Origin: Actinomycetaceae bacterium | GTDB taxonomy: Bacteria > Actinomycetota > Actinomycetes > Actinomycetales > Actinomycetaceae | Assembly: GCA_030530685.1 (NCBI GenBank) | Contig: JAUMUM010000004.1 | Coordinates: 1 to 36,194 of the forward strand | Length of the DNA stretch: 36,194 nucleotides | Direction: 5' to 3' | Part shown: positions 19,681 to 28,037 of the stretch, piece by piece | Layout: each line of letters begins with the position of its first letter | Position numbering within the stretch: position 1 is the first letter of the stretch | The notes under the pieces: model-generated | What the model was told of the DNA's origin: nothing | Seen by the model: the letters and a program-made list of their open reading frames with translations, nothing else | The model's database searches: none | Made by a program: the position numbers and the translations under genes

Positions 19681-19701
19681 CTGGCGGGATAACCCCGCCA
19701 G
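19681..19701. terminator. Stem-loop between convergent folA and FMN reductase genes
   Basis: CTGGCGGG (19681-19688) and CCCGCCAG (19694-19701) form a perfect 8-bp stem with an ATAAC loop, in the 199-base spacer between two convergent genes. No T-run follows on either strand, so it may serve both directions as a weak or factor-assisted terminator. Confidence 0.5.
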
Positions 19702-19752
19702 GCCGGCAGCACCAGGCCGGTCACGTCCAATCACGAGGTCGGTCACATACAG

Positions 19753-20433
19753 TCAGGAGCCAGCCAGGAGTCTGTCGAAGGGGACGAAGTCCGGGAACTC
19801 TGCCTCGGCCTCGGCGAGCTCCTGGCGAGGCTCGACCGCCGCACGTTCACCAGCACCGGCGTGGCGGGATTCACGAGTCGCGGCGTCGCTCGATGCGGCG
19901 CCGCGAACCAGCGCGGCGAGCTGCCGGCCGGAGCGAGCAATGCGCGTGTACAGTGACCTGCCCTCCCCGCCGTCGAAGCCGACGCCGGGCGCGCCCCAGT
20001 CCTCCGTGGCGGCATAGACGGCCGTCGTCGGAACGTCGGCGTGCAGGTAGACGAACATCGGACGGATCGCCTGCTCGGTCACGAGCGAATGCCGCGGCGA
20101 CCCGCCGGTAGCGCCAATCGCCACCGGCTTGCCCTCCAGCAAACCTTCGGGCAGGACATCGAAGAACTCGACGAACAGACCCGAAGGCAGGGCGTTGTAG
20201 ACGGGCGCGGCAGCCACGATCGCCTCCGCCCGACTGATCTTCGCGAACACCTCATTGAGGCGCTCGGAAGGCCACCCCGTGACCATCGCCTCGGCGATGT
20301 CCCTGGCGTACGGCCGCAGTTCGATGACCTCCGCTGTTGAGCCCAGGTGCGCAGCGGCTTCTTCGGCCAGCGCGCCTGCCAGCCTCGTCGTCGCCGAGCC
20401 ATCGGACAGCCCGGCCGAGATCGCCACGATCAT
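19753..20433 (-). CDS. NADPH-dependent FMN reductase, LLM-partnered (CE1759-like)
   Basis: The 226-residue flavodoxin-fold reductase supplies reduced FMN to the monooxygenase encoded directly upstream. The N-terminus IVAISAGLSDGSATTRLAGAL is the flavin phosphate loop; AAAPVYNALPSGLFVEFFDVLP and IGATGGSPRHSL complete the NADPH/FMN site. The C-terminus from about residue 185 is a charged Glu/Ala/Arg-rich tail. The start overlaps the oxidoreductase stop as ATGA, matching the known actinobacterial pairing named after Corynebacterium efficiens CE1758/CE1759. The physiological substrate of the pair is not known to me. Confidence 0.87.
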   Translation of the reverse strand: MIVAISAGLSDGSATTRLAGALAEEAAAHLGSTAEVIELRPYARDIAEAMVTGWPSERLNEVFAKISRAEAIVAAAPVYNALPSGLFVEFFDVLPEGLLEGKPVAIGATGGSPRHSLVTEQAIRPMFVYLHADVPTTAVYAATEDWGAPGVGFDGGEGRSLYTRIARSGRQLAALVRGAASSDAATRESRHAGAGERAAVEPRQELAEAEAEFPDFVPFDRLLAGS

Positions 20434-21716
20434 TGTTTCGCTCCCTTCTCCGTGCCCTCAATGAGTGCATTGACGTGCTCGACGGCCTCATCCGCATCGT
20501 GACGTTCGTAGATGCTCTTGCCGGTGACGTCGTCGACCGACGCGGTCCTGTCGCCTGCTGTGGACGCCGCGCCATCTGACGCAGTGCCTCCTGTCGGCGT
20601 ACCATCCGCTGCCTCGGTGCCGGCATCCCGGGTGGCCGGGGCATTCTGGCTGGCCGCGACCAGCCGCTCGTGCGTCGGCGGCTGCGGCGTGCCCTCGGCC
20701 CGCCGTTCCTCGGTCTCGCGACGCAGCACCGGCAGGACATCCTCGGCGAACATGTCGATCTGCCGCAGAACCTCGTCCAGCGGCATCCCGGCATGGTCGA
20801 TGAGGAATAGCTGACGCTGGTAGTCGCCCACAACCTCGCGGAAGGCAAGTGTTCTATCGATGACCTCCTGCGGCGAGCCGACGGTCAGGGGCGTGCGCGC
20901 CATGTACTCCTCGAGCGACGGCCCGTGCCCGTAGACGGGGGCATTGTCGAAGTAGGGGCGGAACTGCCTGACGGCGTCCTGCGAGTTCTTCGCCAGGTAG
21001 AACTGGCCACCCAGGCCGACGATCGCGTCCTCGGGACGCCCGTGGCCGTAGTGTGCGAAGCGCTGCCGGTAGAGCTGGACCATTTTCCTCGTGTGGGAGG
21101 CGGGCCAGAAGATGTTATTGCTGAAGAAACCGTCGCCGTAGTAGGCGGCCTGCTCGGCGACCTCCGGGGAGCGGATCGAACCGTGCCACACGAACGGCGC
21201 CACGCCATCCAGCGGCCTCGGCGTCGAGGTGAAGCCGCGCAGCGGCGTGCGGAAGCGACCTTCCCAATCGACGACTTCGTCGTCCCACAGCCGGCGCAAA
21301 AGCGCGTAGTTCTCAACAGCGAGCTCAATGCCCTGGCGAATGTCCTTGCCGAACCACGGGTAGACCGGACCGGTGTTGCCGCGCCCCAGCATGATGTCCA
21401 TACGGCCGTCGGTCAGGTGCTGGAGCATGGCGAAGTCCTCGGCAATCTTGACCGGATCGTTCGTCGTAATGAGTGTGGTCGAGGTCGACAGGAGGATGTT
21501 CTCGGTCTGAGCGGCAATGTAGGCGAGGGTCGTCGACGGCGAGGAGGAAAAGAATGGCACATTGTGGTGCTCGCCGAGGGCGAAGACGTCGAGCCCGGCC
21601 TGATCCGCATGTTTGGCGATCGTGACGATCGCCCGTATGCGCTCGTGCTCACTCGGAGTCCTTCCCGTGACCGGGTCTGTGGTGATGTCCGAGACGCTCA
21701 TGAATCCAAATTGCAT
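20430..21716 (-). CDS. Luciferase-like (LLM) flavin-dependent oxidoreductase, CE1758-like
   Basis: The 428-residue TIM-barrel monooxygenase uses reduced FMN from the coupled reductase. Family features are LGEHHNVPFFSSSP near 47, TTLITTNDPVKIAEDFAMLQHLTDGRMDIMLGRGN near 80, YYGDGFFSNN near 190 and the PQEVIDR segment near 285. The core ends near residue 335. A low-complexity Thr/Gly/Ala/Asp tail of about 60 residues then precedes a short conserved C-terminal helix (SIYERHDADEAVEHVNALIEG). I start at ATG 21716, where AAGGAG lies five bases upstream; a GTG at 21722 overlaps that ribosome binding site. It is the first gene of a two-gene operon. Confidence 0.9.
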   Translation of the reverse strand: MQFGFMSVSDITTDPVTGRTPSEHERIRAIVTIAKHADQAGLDVFALGEHHNVPFFSSSPSTTLAYIAAQTENILLSTSTTLITTNDPVKIAEDFAMLQHLTDGRMDIMLGRGNTGPVYPWFGKDIRQGIELAVENYALLRRLWDDEVVDWEGRFRTPLRGFTSTPRPLDGVAPFVWHGSIRSPEVAEQAAYYGDGFFSNNIFWPASHTRKMVQLYRQRFAHYGHGRPEDAIVGLGGQFYLAKNSQDAVRQFRPYFDNAPVYGHGPSLEEYMARTPLTVGSPQEVIDRTLAFREVVGDYQRQLFLIDHAGMPLDEVLRQIDMFAEDVLPVLRRETEERRAEGTPQPPTHERLVAASQNAPATRDAGTEAADGTPTGGTASDGAASTAGDRTASVDDVTGKSIYERHDADEAVEHVNALIEGTEKGAKQ

Positions 21717-22049
21717 TGCCACTCCTTCATTGAAAGTTTTACCAACTGGTGCAACGCCGCGCCTCGACCTTTATTCCGCCTGTCTATGTGTGCCCGCGCA
21801 CTGGCTGCCTATGTGCCCACGCACTGGCGCCAGCACTCGCCCACCGGTGCCAACGTTCGCCACTGCCCGACCTCTACCCACTGTCCACCTGCCGCCCGGC
21901 GGCGCATCAAGCCTGCGCGCACCCTCCGACACCTTTTGCACGTCGAAACGCCGCCTGTGGCAACCCGGGCCCAACCACGCGGGCGGTCACACGGACCACA
22001 ATCACGCGGGTGATCTCGCTATTGCCCGTGGTGGCCGCCCGCGCGTGCC
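21717..22049. other. Gene-free spacer with short degenerate repeats
   Basis: This region separates the divergent monooxygenase and small-gene transcripts. TGTGCCCGCGCACTGGC at 21789-21805 recurs as TGTGCCCACGCACTGGC at 21812-21828, and looser GCCACTG/GCACTGG words continue to about 21890. A TTTACCAACTGGT element close upstream of the monooxygenase start contains the dyad ACCA-AC-TGGT. No gene is supportable here. Confidence 0.5.
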
Positions 22050-22078
22050 TTGCATTCACGGCGGCAGGTGCGTATAGT
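22050..22078 (+). promoter_or_regulatory. Promoter of the 60-residue gene
   Basis: TTGCAT (22050-22055) and TATAGT (22073-22078) are separated by exactly 17 bases, a good primary-sigma promoter, start near 22085. The resulting 5' leader of about 118 bases contains a perfect 6-bp hairpin, GGGCCT-CGC-AGGCCC at 22101-22115. Confidence 0.7.
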
Positions 22079-22202
22079 TTCATCACTGCGCATCACGAAA
22101 GGGCCTCGCAGGCCCAAGCGCGGGATCGCCCATGCGATACGGCAACTCCCTGCTCGCTATCACGCACGAGGCTTCCCGCCTCTTACTCAACCAGGAGGTG
22201 AC

Positions 22203-22385
22203 ATGAACAAGGAAAAGCATATGCAGCTGGTCAGCCGCGTTGCCGCAGAGCTGGAATCAGCTCGCGCCGAGTTCGCCTCGCTCGATGATTCCGTTTCGGC
22301 GTCGCGCGCCGAACGCGCAGCCTGGCGCTTGGACGCCGCCCAGCGCGCCTGGGATGAGCTGAAAGACACCGAGCTTGCGGCATAG
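22203..22385 (+). CDS. Small helical protein of unknown function (60 residues)
   Basis: I do not recognise a family. The product is 60 residues, highly charged (many Glu, Asp, Lys, Arg) and almost entirely predicted alpha-helix, with regular Ala/Leu spacing suggesting a helical hairpin or coiled coil, and no cysteine or membrane segment. Support for being real is strong: a consensus promoter at 22050-22078, a near-perfect ribosome binding site AGGAGGTGAC directly before the ATG, and a textbook intrinsic terminator starting about 20 bases after the stop. It is therefore a single-gene transcript, probably well expressed. Its job cannot be told from its neighbours. Confidence 0.8.
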   Translation: MNKEKHMQLVSRVAAELESARAEFASLDDSVSASRAERAAWRLDAAQRAWDELKDTELAA

Positions 22386-22405
22386 GTGCCGGCGACTCGA
22401 AGACC

Positions 22406-22431
22406 AAAGGGGGCCTCGCGGCCCCCTTTTT
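22406..22431. terminator. Intrinsic terminator of the small gene
   Basis: AAAGGGGGCC (22406-22415) and GGCCCCCTTT (22420-22429) form a perfect 10-bp stem with loop TCGC, ending in TTTTT at 22427-22431. It is the clearest rho-independent terminator in the window and may also help end the convergent glycosidase transcript. Confidence 0.93.
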
Positions 22432-22482
22432 CATAGGTCCGGCTTTAAAGGGCGGATCGCAGTGACGGATGGCGCAGAAAAG

Positions 22483-23685
22483 TTAAACGCCCGACCAGCG
22501 GAAGATCTCCGCCCCGGAGGCGTCGTCGATCCGCGCGCTTACCCCGCTGCGCAGGTCGAGGCTGACGCTCAGGACCCGCTCACCGTCGCTGTCGGCGACG
22601 GCATAGTCGATCCACTCCAGGTCCTTACCGAGCACCCTCACGCGGCCCCGCGCGATCCACGGATTTCGCCGCCGCACACCGATGAGCTCCTGGTACAGGC
22701 GCTGCATGGGCTCGCCGTCGGCCGCAAGTTCCGACGGGTCGGAGGGAAGCTCGGGCCGCAGGGCGTCGTCGGCACCGAGCCCCTCGCCCTTGTCGCCGGT
22801 GAAGGCGCGCTCGTCGCCGTAGTAGATCGACGGCATGCCCGGCAGCGTCATGAGGATCACCGCCGCGAGCGCCGCCCCGTCGCGGCCGACCGCCGAAGCG
22901 ATGCGCGTGACGTCGTGATTGCCAATGAAGGTCTGCGGAACGAACGCCTCGCAGAATTCGCCGTGCCGCTCCAAGTTCCACGCGAGCTCCCAGAAGTTGC
23001 GGTCCTTGATGGAGCTCCAGACCGACTTCCACATTTCGTACTGCGTGAGCGTGTCCATTGCACTGTCGGCCACGATCTGCGCGTAGTCGCCGTGAATGAC
23101 CTCGCCCAGGAAGAGCGCGTCGGGAAACTCCGCTCGCACGCGCGAGATCACGTTGCGCCAGAACGATGCCGGCACGGCGTAGGCGACGTCGAGGCGCCAG
23201 CCGGCGATCCCTGCGCGCAGCCAGTGGCACATGACCTCGGTGACGAGGTCGGCGACAGCCTCCTTGGAGTGGTCGAGGTTGACGAGGTCGGAGTGCCCCT
23301 CCCAGACTTCGACTTCGCCGGAGTCCGTGCGCCGGGCAAGCTCAAAGGCGCGCGGGTGGCGGGCCGAAACGTGGTTGAAGACGCCGTCGAGCATGACGTT
23401 CAGGCCGCGTGCCCGGCACTGCGTCATGAAGTGCTCGAAGTCGGCGGCGTCGCCCAGGCGCGGGTCGATCGCGAAGTGGTCGAGCGTGTCGTAGCCATGG
23501 GACTCGGAGGCGAAGATGGGGGCAAGGAGGATACCGGAGCACCCGAGCTTAACGGCGTGATCGAGCCAGGCGTCAAGGCGCGGCAGGCGGTGGACGACCT
23601 CGTGCTCACGCGAATCGCGGATGGGGGCGCCGAGCGCGCCGAGGGGGTAGACGTGCCACCAGATGGCGTCGTCCAGAAGCGACAT
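22483..23685 (-). CDS. GH13 alpha-amylase family glycosidase
   Basis: The 400-residue cytosolic (beta/alpha)8 enzyme acts on alpha-glucosides. The four GH13 regions are present: I DGVFNHV with Asn104-His105, II GWRLDVAYA with nucleophile Asp166, III FLGEVIHG with acid/base Glu195, IV FIGNHDVTR with Asp258. The YYGDERAFTG loop and a short C-terminal beta domain follow. There is no signal peptide and no starch-binding module, so an intracellular maltodextrin or small-glucoside substrate is likely; exact specificity is unclear. I start at ATG 23685, preceded by GGAGGAT, rather than the ATG 27 bases upstream. It is divergent from a TetR gene whose operator-like dyads lie about 90-125 bases upstream of this start, so that regulator may control it. 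Confidence 0.9.
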   Translation of the reverse strand: MSLLDDAIWWHVYPLGALGAPIRDSREHEVVHRLPRLDAWLDHAVKLGCSGILLAPIFASESHGYDTLDHFAIDPRLGDAADFEHFMTQCRARGLNVMLDGVFNHVSARHPRAFELARRTDSGEVEVWEGHSDLVNLDHSKEAVADLVTEVMCHWLRAGIAGWRLDVAYAVPASFWRNVISRVRAEFPDALFLGEVIHGDYAQIVADSAMDTLTQYEMWKSVWSSIKDRNFWELAWNLERHGEFCEAFVPQTFIGNHDVTRIASAVGRDGAALAAVILMTLPGMPSIYYGDERAFTGDKGEGLGADDALRPELPSDPSELAADGEPMQRLYQELIGVRRRNPWIARGRVRVLGKDLEWIDYAVADSDGERVLSVSLDLRSGVSARIDDASGAEIFRWSGV

Positions 23686-23773
23686 GCATCCTCCGTTCCT
23701 CCGCGTGTTCACCTTTACCGAATCATCGTATCCGGAATGCCCGGGCGGCAGCGTCAGTTCACGCGGATATTTA

Positions 23774-23810
23774 TTGAGTTTGAATCAATAGCGTATTGAG
23801 TCTAGATCAA
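23774..23810. promoter_or_regulatory. Tandem operator-like dyads before the TetR gene
   Basis: TTGAGTTTGAATCAA (23774-23788) and TTGAGTCTAGATCAA (23796-23810) are both TTGA-N7-TCAA dyads, 22 bp centre to centre, which is two helical turns. The right one overlaps a -35-like TTGAGT (23796-23801) that is 16 bases before TAGACT (23818-23823), itself 6 bases before the GTG start. This fits an autoregulatory TetR operator pair. Confidence 0.72.
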
Positions 23811-23829
23811 CAGTGGCTAGACTGGAAGC

Positions 23830-24468
23830 GTGACGCAGAAGAATGAGATCGGTAAAGCTCGGCGGAGGCTCGGCGTCGCCGAGCGCAGGCAGGCGATCCT
23901 CGCCGCAGCCAGCGAAGTCTTCGCCCGTGCCTCGTACGCGCAGGCCAAGATTGCCGATGTCTCCGAACGCTCCGGCGCCTCGCAGGCCCTCGTCTTCCAC
24001 TATTTCGGCTCCAAGGCCATGCTGTATGCCGCCGTCGTCGAGCAGGCAATTGACGGGCTCGTCCAGGCCCAGCAGCGCGAGATCGAGGCCCTCGGCGAGG
24101 GCGCCTCGGCCGGGCAGCGCGTCAGGGTGAGCCTTGCCGTCTACCTCGAGTACATCGCCAGTCACCCGCAGTCGTGGGCCGCTCCCCTGCGCGGCGGCGC
24201 GGAGCCTGGCGAGGTCATCGCCATGCGCTGGCGGGCTCGGGAGGGCTACGTCGAGACACTCAAGGAACTGCTCGGCATTGAACGTTTTGCACGGCACCAC
24301 TACGCCGTGTGGGGGTATTTCGGATTCCTCGACGGGGCGTGCCTGGCGTGGGTCGACGCCGGCTGCCCCCGCGACGAGGTCGACTCGCTCATCGAGGCCG
24401 CACTCGGCGCACTGGAGGGAGGACTCGGCGACTATCGGCTCAGCGACGTTGCCGCGCCGACACCTTGA
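23830..24468 (+). CDS. TetR family transcriptional regulator
   Basis: The 212-residue regulator has an N-terminal helix-turn-helix (residues about 18-65): RRQAILAAASEVFARASYAQAKIADVSERSGASQALVFHYFGSKAMLYAAVVE, the classic TetR signature. The rest is an all-helical ligand-binding and dimerisation domain with an aromatic cluster HHYAVWGYFGFLDGACLAWVDAG near 157-178. The GTG start has no ribosome binding site but TAGACT lies 6 bases upstream, so leaderless translation is likely. Candidate targets are its own promoter and the divergent GH13 gene through the two dyads, and possibly the downstream MerR-ABC operon, which begins 33 bases after its stop. The ligand is unknown. Confidence 0.92.
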   Translation: MTQKNEIGKARRRLGVAERRQAILAAASEVFARASYAQAKIADVSERSGASQALVFHYFGSKAMLYAAVVEQAIDGLVQAQQREIEALGEGASAGQRVRVSLAVYLEYIASHPQSWAAPLRGGAEPGEVIAMRWRAREGYVETLKELLGIERFARHHYAVWGYFGFLDGACLAWVDAGCPRDEVDSLIEAALGALEGGLGDYRLSDVAAPTP

Positions 24469-24502
24469 CGGTGACGTTACGTCACATGCTGCCATGGTGT
24501 CA
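24465..24502 (+). promoter_or_regulatory. MerR-type promoter with dyad in a 19-bp spacer
   Basis: TTGACG (24465-24470, overlapping the TetR stop) is followed by the perfect 15-base palindrome GTGACGTTACGTCAC (24471-24485) and, 19 bases from the -35, a weak -10 TGCCAT (24490-24495). The ATG follows after 6 bases. A dyad inside an over-long 19-bp spacer is the hallmark of promoters activated by MerR proteins through DNA distortion, and a MerR gene starts here. Confidence 0.72.
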
Positions 24503-25497
24503 TGCGTATCAAAGAACTGGCGGACCTGGCGGGCACGAGCGTGCGCACGATCCGCCACTACCATCACATCGGCCTTCTGCCCATTCCACCGACGTCGTCC
24601 GGCCGCCGCGACTACGGCACCGCCCACCTCGCCAGGCTACTGCGCATCAGGTGGCTCGCCCGCTCCGGCCTGAGTCTGACGCAGATCGGCACGCTCCTTT
24701 CCAACGACGCGCCCTTGAATCGCGAGCAGGCCCTCGAGGAACTCAGGCAGACGGCGCAGAGCATTGATGAGCACATTGAGGGCCTCGTCGCCCAGCGCAA
24801 CCAGATCGGCGAACTCATCGAAACGGTCGCGCGCGGCGAGCCACTCTCGCCCCTACCGAGCGGCATTGGCCGCTTCTACGACGGCGTCGAATCGCAGCTC
24901 CAAGACCCGCAAGCCCACGACATCATCGCCGTCGAGCGCGCAATGGTGCTCGCCCTCCACTCCCACGGCCTGCTGCCAGACAGCGTGGACTCGCTCCTCG
25001 AGGCGGTCACGCCCCAGTTCCAGCGCGACGCCGCCAGACTCTTCAAGGACTTCAACGCGCTGACGCAGCTTTCGGCCGACGAGGCGGCCCAACCCATCGC
25101 CGAGCTCGTCGAGAAGAGCATGGAGCTGGCCGCACAATGCGAACCCCAGATGTTGGCGATTCTCGATGACGTCGCCACGTACGATCACCGCGAGGCCGTG
25201 CTCGCGATGCTCACCAAGATCTCCTTCTTCGGCTACCCGCACCCCAATCAGCGCGAGTTCGTCCGCGCGCTCATCATGCGGTTTCTCGCCCACCCCACAT
25301 TCGGCAAAGCCATGTTCGACATCGCCGACGCCGATCTGCGCTCCGCGTTCACGGGCGAATCGGAGCTCGGCCATACGGCCGCGACAGAAAGGATGACCGT
25401 GAGCAACGAGCCTCACCGCCATGATCCAACGGCTCGCCACCCGACCTCCGGCGACCGGGACCACGCTCCGCCCGTCGGCGAACGCCCCAACCGTTGA
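24502..25497 (+). CDS. MerR family transcriptional regulator with large effector domain
   Basis: The 331-residue protein has an N-terminal winged-helix MerR domain (residues 1-70): MRIKELADLAGTSVRTIRHYHHIGLLP, then GRRDYGTAHLARLLRIRWL. A dimerisation coiled coil (about 80-110) and a helical domain (about 120-290) with no cysteine cluster follow, so it is not a metal sensor of the classic type. The C-terminal 35 residues are His/Pro/Arg-rich and probably disordered. It heads an operon with an ABC ATPase 33 bases downstream and a permease, so the likely model is activation of an exporter by its own substrate. No ribosome binding site is evident; the start fits the leaderless pattern. Confidence 0.9.
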   Translation: MRIKELADLAGTSVRTIRHYHHIGLLPIPPTSSGRRDYGTAHLARLLRIRWLARSGLSLTQIGTLLSNDAPLNREQALEELRQTAQSIDEHIEGLVAQRNQIGELIETVARGEPLSPLPSGIGRFYDGVESQLQDPQAHDIIAVERAMVLALHSHGLLPDSVDSLLEAVTPQFQRDAARLFKDFNALTQLSADEAAQPIAELVEKSMELAAQCEPQMLAILDDVATYDHREAVLAMLTKISFFGYPHPNQREFVRALIMRFLAHPTFGKAMFDIADADLRSAFTGESELGHTAATERMTVSNEPHRHDPTARHPTSGDRDHAPPVGERPNR

Positions 25498-25530
25498 CCA
25501 GCCCGACCACGGAATCAATGAAAGGACCCC

Positions 25531-26445
25531 ATGCCAACCACCGACACCCCTGCCGTCGACATCCGCGGCCTCGTCAAGCGCTTCGGCCGCGTGACCGCGG
25601 TCGACGGCCTGGACATGACCATCGCGACCGGCCAGATCCACGGCTTCCTCGGCCCCAACGGCGCCGGAAAGTCGACGACGATCCGCGCGCTGCTCGGCCT
25701 GTACCGCATTGACGCGGGAACCATTCGCGTATTCGGCAAGGACCCGTCCCGCCAGGCCGGAGAAATCAACGCGAACATCGGCTACGTCCCGGGCGATGTT
25801 GCCCTGTGGCCGCACCTGACCGGAGGCCAGGTGCTCGACGCCCTGGCATCGCTCCGCGGGCGGCGCAACCGCGAGCGCGAGGCCGAGCTCATCGAGCGTT
25901 TCGAACTCGATCCGTCCAAGAAGGTCCGTACTTACTCGAAGGGCAACCGCCAGAAGGTCTCGCTCATTGCGGCGCTCGCGGCGCCGACGTCGCTCCTCGT
26001 CCTCGACGAGCCGACCTCGGGGCTCGACCCCCTCATGGACGAGGTATTTACCGACGTCGTCAGGCAGGCCGCCGCCGATGGCCAGACCGTGCTCATGTCC
26101 AGTCATATCCTCGCCGAGGTCCAGCGACTGTGCGACGCCGTGACGATCGTCAAAGACGGCCGCGTGGTCGAGCAGGGCAACCTCGCCGACCTGCGCCGCC
26201 TGGCAGCCACGAGGGTGACGGTTCGGGGCGATTCGCGGATCCTGGCTGCGGCGGTCGAAGACCTGCGCCCGCTGTGCATCGGCGTCGAGCTGTCCGAGCC
26301 CGGATCGCGGCTCGTCGCCCAGGTCGAGGCCGAACGGGTCGCGGCGGTGCTCGGCGTCGTCTCACGGCACGATCTGGCGGATGTCACGTGCCAGAGCGCG
26401 AGCCTTGACGACCTCTTCCTGCGTCACTACAGGCAGGAGTCATGA
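25531..26445 (+). CDS. ABC transporter ATP-binding protein, drug-export type
   Basis: The 304-residue ATPase has Walker A GPNGAGKST (41-49), a Q-loop region with IGYVPGDVALWPHLTG, an unusual signature YSKGNRQKV in place of LSGGQ, Walker B LLVLDEPTSGLD and switch His in MSSHI. A C-terminal extension of about 75 residues follows the ATPase core. The YSKGN variant is common in CcmA/DrrA-like exporters of antibiotics. AAAGGA lies about 7 bases before the ATG. The stop overlaps the permease start as ATGA. Confidence 0.94.
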   Translation: MPTTDTPAVDIRGLVKRFGRVTAVDGLDMTIATGQIHGFLGPNGAGKSTTIRALLGLYRIDAGTIRVFGKDPSRQAGEINANIGYVPGDVALWPHLTGGQVLDALASLRGRRNREREAELIERFELDPSKKVRTYSKGNRQKVSLIAALAAPTSLLVLDEPTSGLDPLMDEVFTDVVRQAAADGQTVLMSSHILAEVQRLCDAVTIVKDGRVVEQGNLADLRRLAATRVTVRGDSRILAAAVEDLRPLCIGVELSEPGSRLVAQVEAERVAAVLGVVSRHDLADVTCQSASLDDLFLRHYRQES

Positions 26446-28037
26446 CCGGCGTGCGGCAGGCCTGGCGCCTGCTCCTTCGACGCTACGCGATTCACGCGAT
26501 TGCGTGGCTCGTTCCCCTGTGGTCCCTGACGGCGCAGCTGGCCGGCGCCTACGCCTCCGTCTACCCCACACTGGCCGACAGGGTCGTGTTCGTCGAGCAG
26601 ATGCGGCAATCGCCGGGCGTGAAGATCCTCTACGGTCAGCTTCCGCCCCCGGGTAGGCTCGGCCAGCTGTTCCAGTGGGAGGGCGGCCCCTACATCCTCA
26701 TGGGGGCGTCGGTCATGGCCATCCTCATCACGACGAGCGCCCTGCGCGGCGAGGAAGAGTCGGGGCGCGTCGAGCTGACGCGCGGCTCGGGCGCCGGCAA
26801 GTGGGTCGGTTTCGCCGTGCCCGTGAGTTTCGCGATGGGAGTCGTCGCGCTGTTCGGTGTCGGGGCGGGACTGCTTTTGACCTACCAGGTGTCGAGCTTC
26901 GACGAGCTGACCGTCGCGGGCGGCTGGGCCTTCGCCGCGCTCGTCACCGCGGCCGGATGGGCCTGGGTGGCCATGTCGGCCGTTGCCTGCCAGCTGGCCC
27001 GCAGCCTGGCCGGAGCGCGTTCGCTGGCCCTCTCCCTGCTGGGGATCACGTTCTGCCTTCGGATCCTCACCGATCATTCGACGCACACGTGGCTGCGATG
27101 GGTCTCGCCGCAGGCCTGGCGCGACATCGTCCGGCCGTACACGGCCGATCGCCTGTGGCCGCTGGCGGTCTTCGCGGTGGCGATCGTCGCGCTGGCGGGT
27201 GTGGCCGCCGTGCTGCAGTCCCGACGCGAGCTGTACGGCGCCTACCTGCCCGCCAGCTCCAGCACAGCCCGGCGCTGGCACGTGCGCGGCATCGCGGACC
27301 TGACGGCGCGCCTGGGCCGCGGGCAGCTCGCGGCCTGGACCGCCGTGATCCTCGTCCTGTCGGTCATCTTCGGCGCCATGTCGCAGGGCCTGACCACCCT
27401 GGTCACGACCTCGCAGGGCTCATCCGACCTCGTGTCCTCGGTGGCCCCGGGCGTCGACGTGGTCCAGGCACTCTTCTCGTTCCTCACCCTGTACACGTGC
27501 ACGTGCATCCTCGTCGCGGCCGTTCAGGCCGCCCTATCGCCCATCGGCGAAGAGCGGCGCGGCACCCTGGAACTCCAGCTGGCCACCGGGGCCTCGCGGC
27601 GCCCGTTCATCATGGCCCGGGCGCTCTGGGCGGCCCTGTCCGCGGCGGCACTGACCGTCGTCTCGGCCGCGACGATGGCCGCGATGACGCAGGCGCAGAT
27701 CACCTCACACCACTCGGTCGAAAGGGCCTTCATCATGACGATCAGCCGCTTCCCGGGAATGTTCGCGGCCGTGGGCCTGGCCATCGCCTTCGTGGGCCTG
27801 GCGCCCAGGCTCGCCTCGCTCATGTGGGGCATCGTCGCTTTCAGTGCCCTGGCCGAGATGCTCGGCGGACTGCTCAACTTCCCCGGGTGGCTCATGGATG
27901 CCTCGCTTTTGGGTCACGAGGTCGACGCGGTCGGGACGCCGGACTTCGTTCCCCTGCTGGTCCTGGTATGCGTCGGGCTAGTCGGAATAGCCGCGGGCAC
28001 ATGGGGCTTCGCGCGCAGGAATATTCCCGCCGTGTGA
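26442..28037 (+). CDS. ABC-2 exporter permease, large fused type
   Basis: The 531-residue membrane protein has about twelve hydrophobic segments in two similar halves (about 15-270 and 285-530), the second beginning again with a cytoplasmic helix before the membrane (LTARLGRGQLAAWTAVILVLSV). Each half contains an E-E-x-x-G-R/T-x-E-L segment (EEESGRVELTRG and GEERRGTLELQLATG), a cytoplasmic coupling feature typical of polyketide-antibiotic exporters such as TetB/TnrB2-like permeases. It therefore works with the preceding ATPase as a one-permease, two-lobe transporter. Cargo is unknown. It is the last gene of the MerR operon. Confidence 0.9.
   Translation: MTGVRQAWRLLLRRYAIHAIAWLVPLWSLTAQLAGAYASVYPTLADRVVFVEQMRQSPGVKILYGQLPPPGRLGQLFQWEGGPYILMGASVMAILITTSALRGEEESGRVELTRGSGAGKWVGFAVPVSFAMGVVALFGVGAGLLLTYQVSSFDELTVAGGWAFAALVTAAGWAWVAMSAVACQLARSLAGARSLALSLLGITFCLRILTDHSTHTWLRWVSPQAWRDIVRPYTADRLWPLAVFAVAIVALAGVAAVLQSRRELYGAYLPASSSTARRWHVRGIADLTARLGRGQLAAWTAVILVLSVIFGAMSQGLTTLVTTSQGSSDLVSSVAPGVDVVQALFSFLTLYTCTCILVAAVQAALSPIGEERRGTLELQLATGASRRPFIMARALWAALSAAALTVVSAATMAAMTQAQITSHHSVERAFIMTISRFPGMFAAVGLAIAFVGLAPRLASLMWGIVAFSALAEMLGGLLNFPGWLMDASLLGHEVDAVGTPDFVPLLVLVCVGLVGIAAGTWGFARRNIPAV

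Noticed and set aside
24853-26106. Minus-strand open frame over the MerR and ABC ATPase genes
   Set aside because: The sense strand carries both a MerR domain and Walker motifs; the antisense product is composition-driven.
23830-28037. One TetR-MerR-ABC operon
   Set aside because: The MerR gene has its own promoter with a MerR-type dyad, so I treat TetR as a separate unit, though readthrough across 33 bases is possible.
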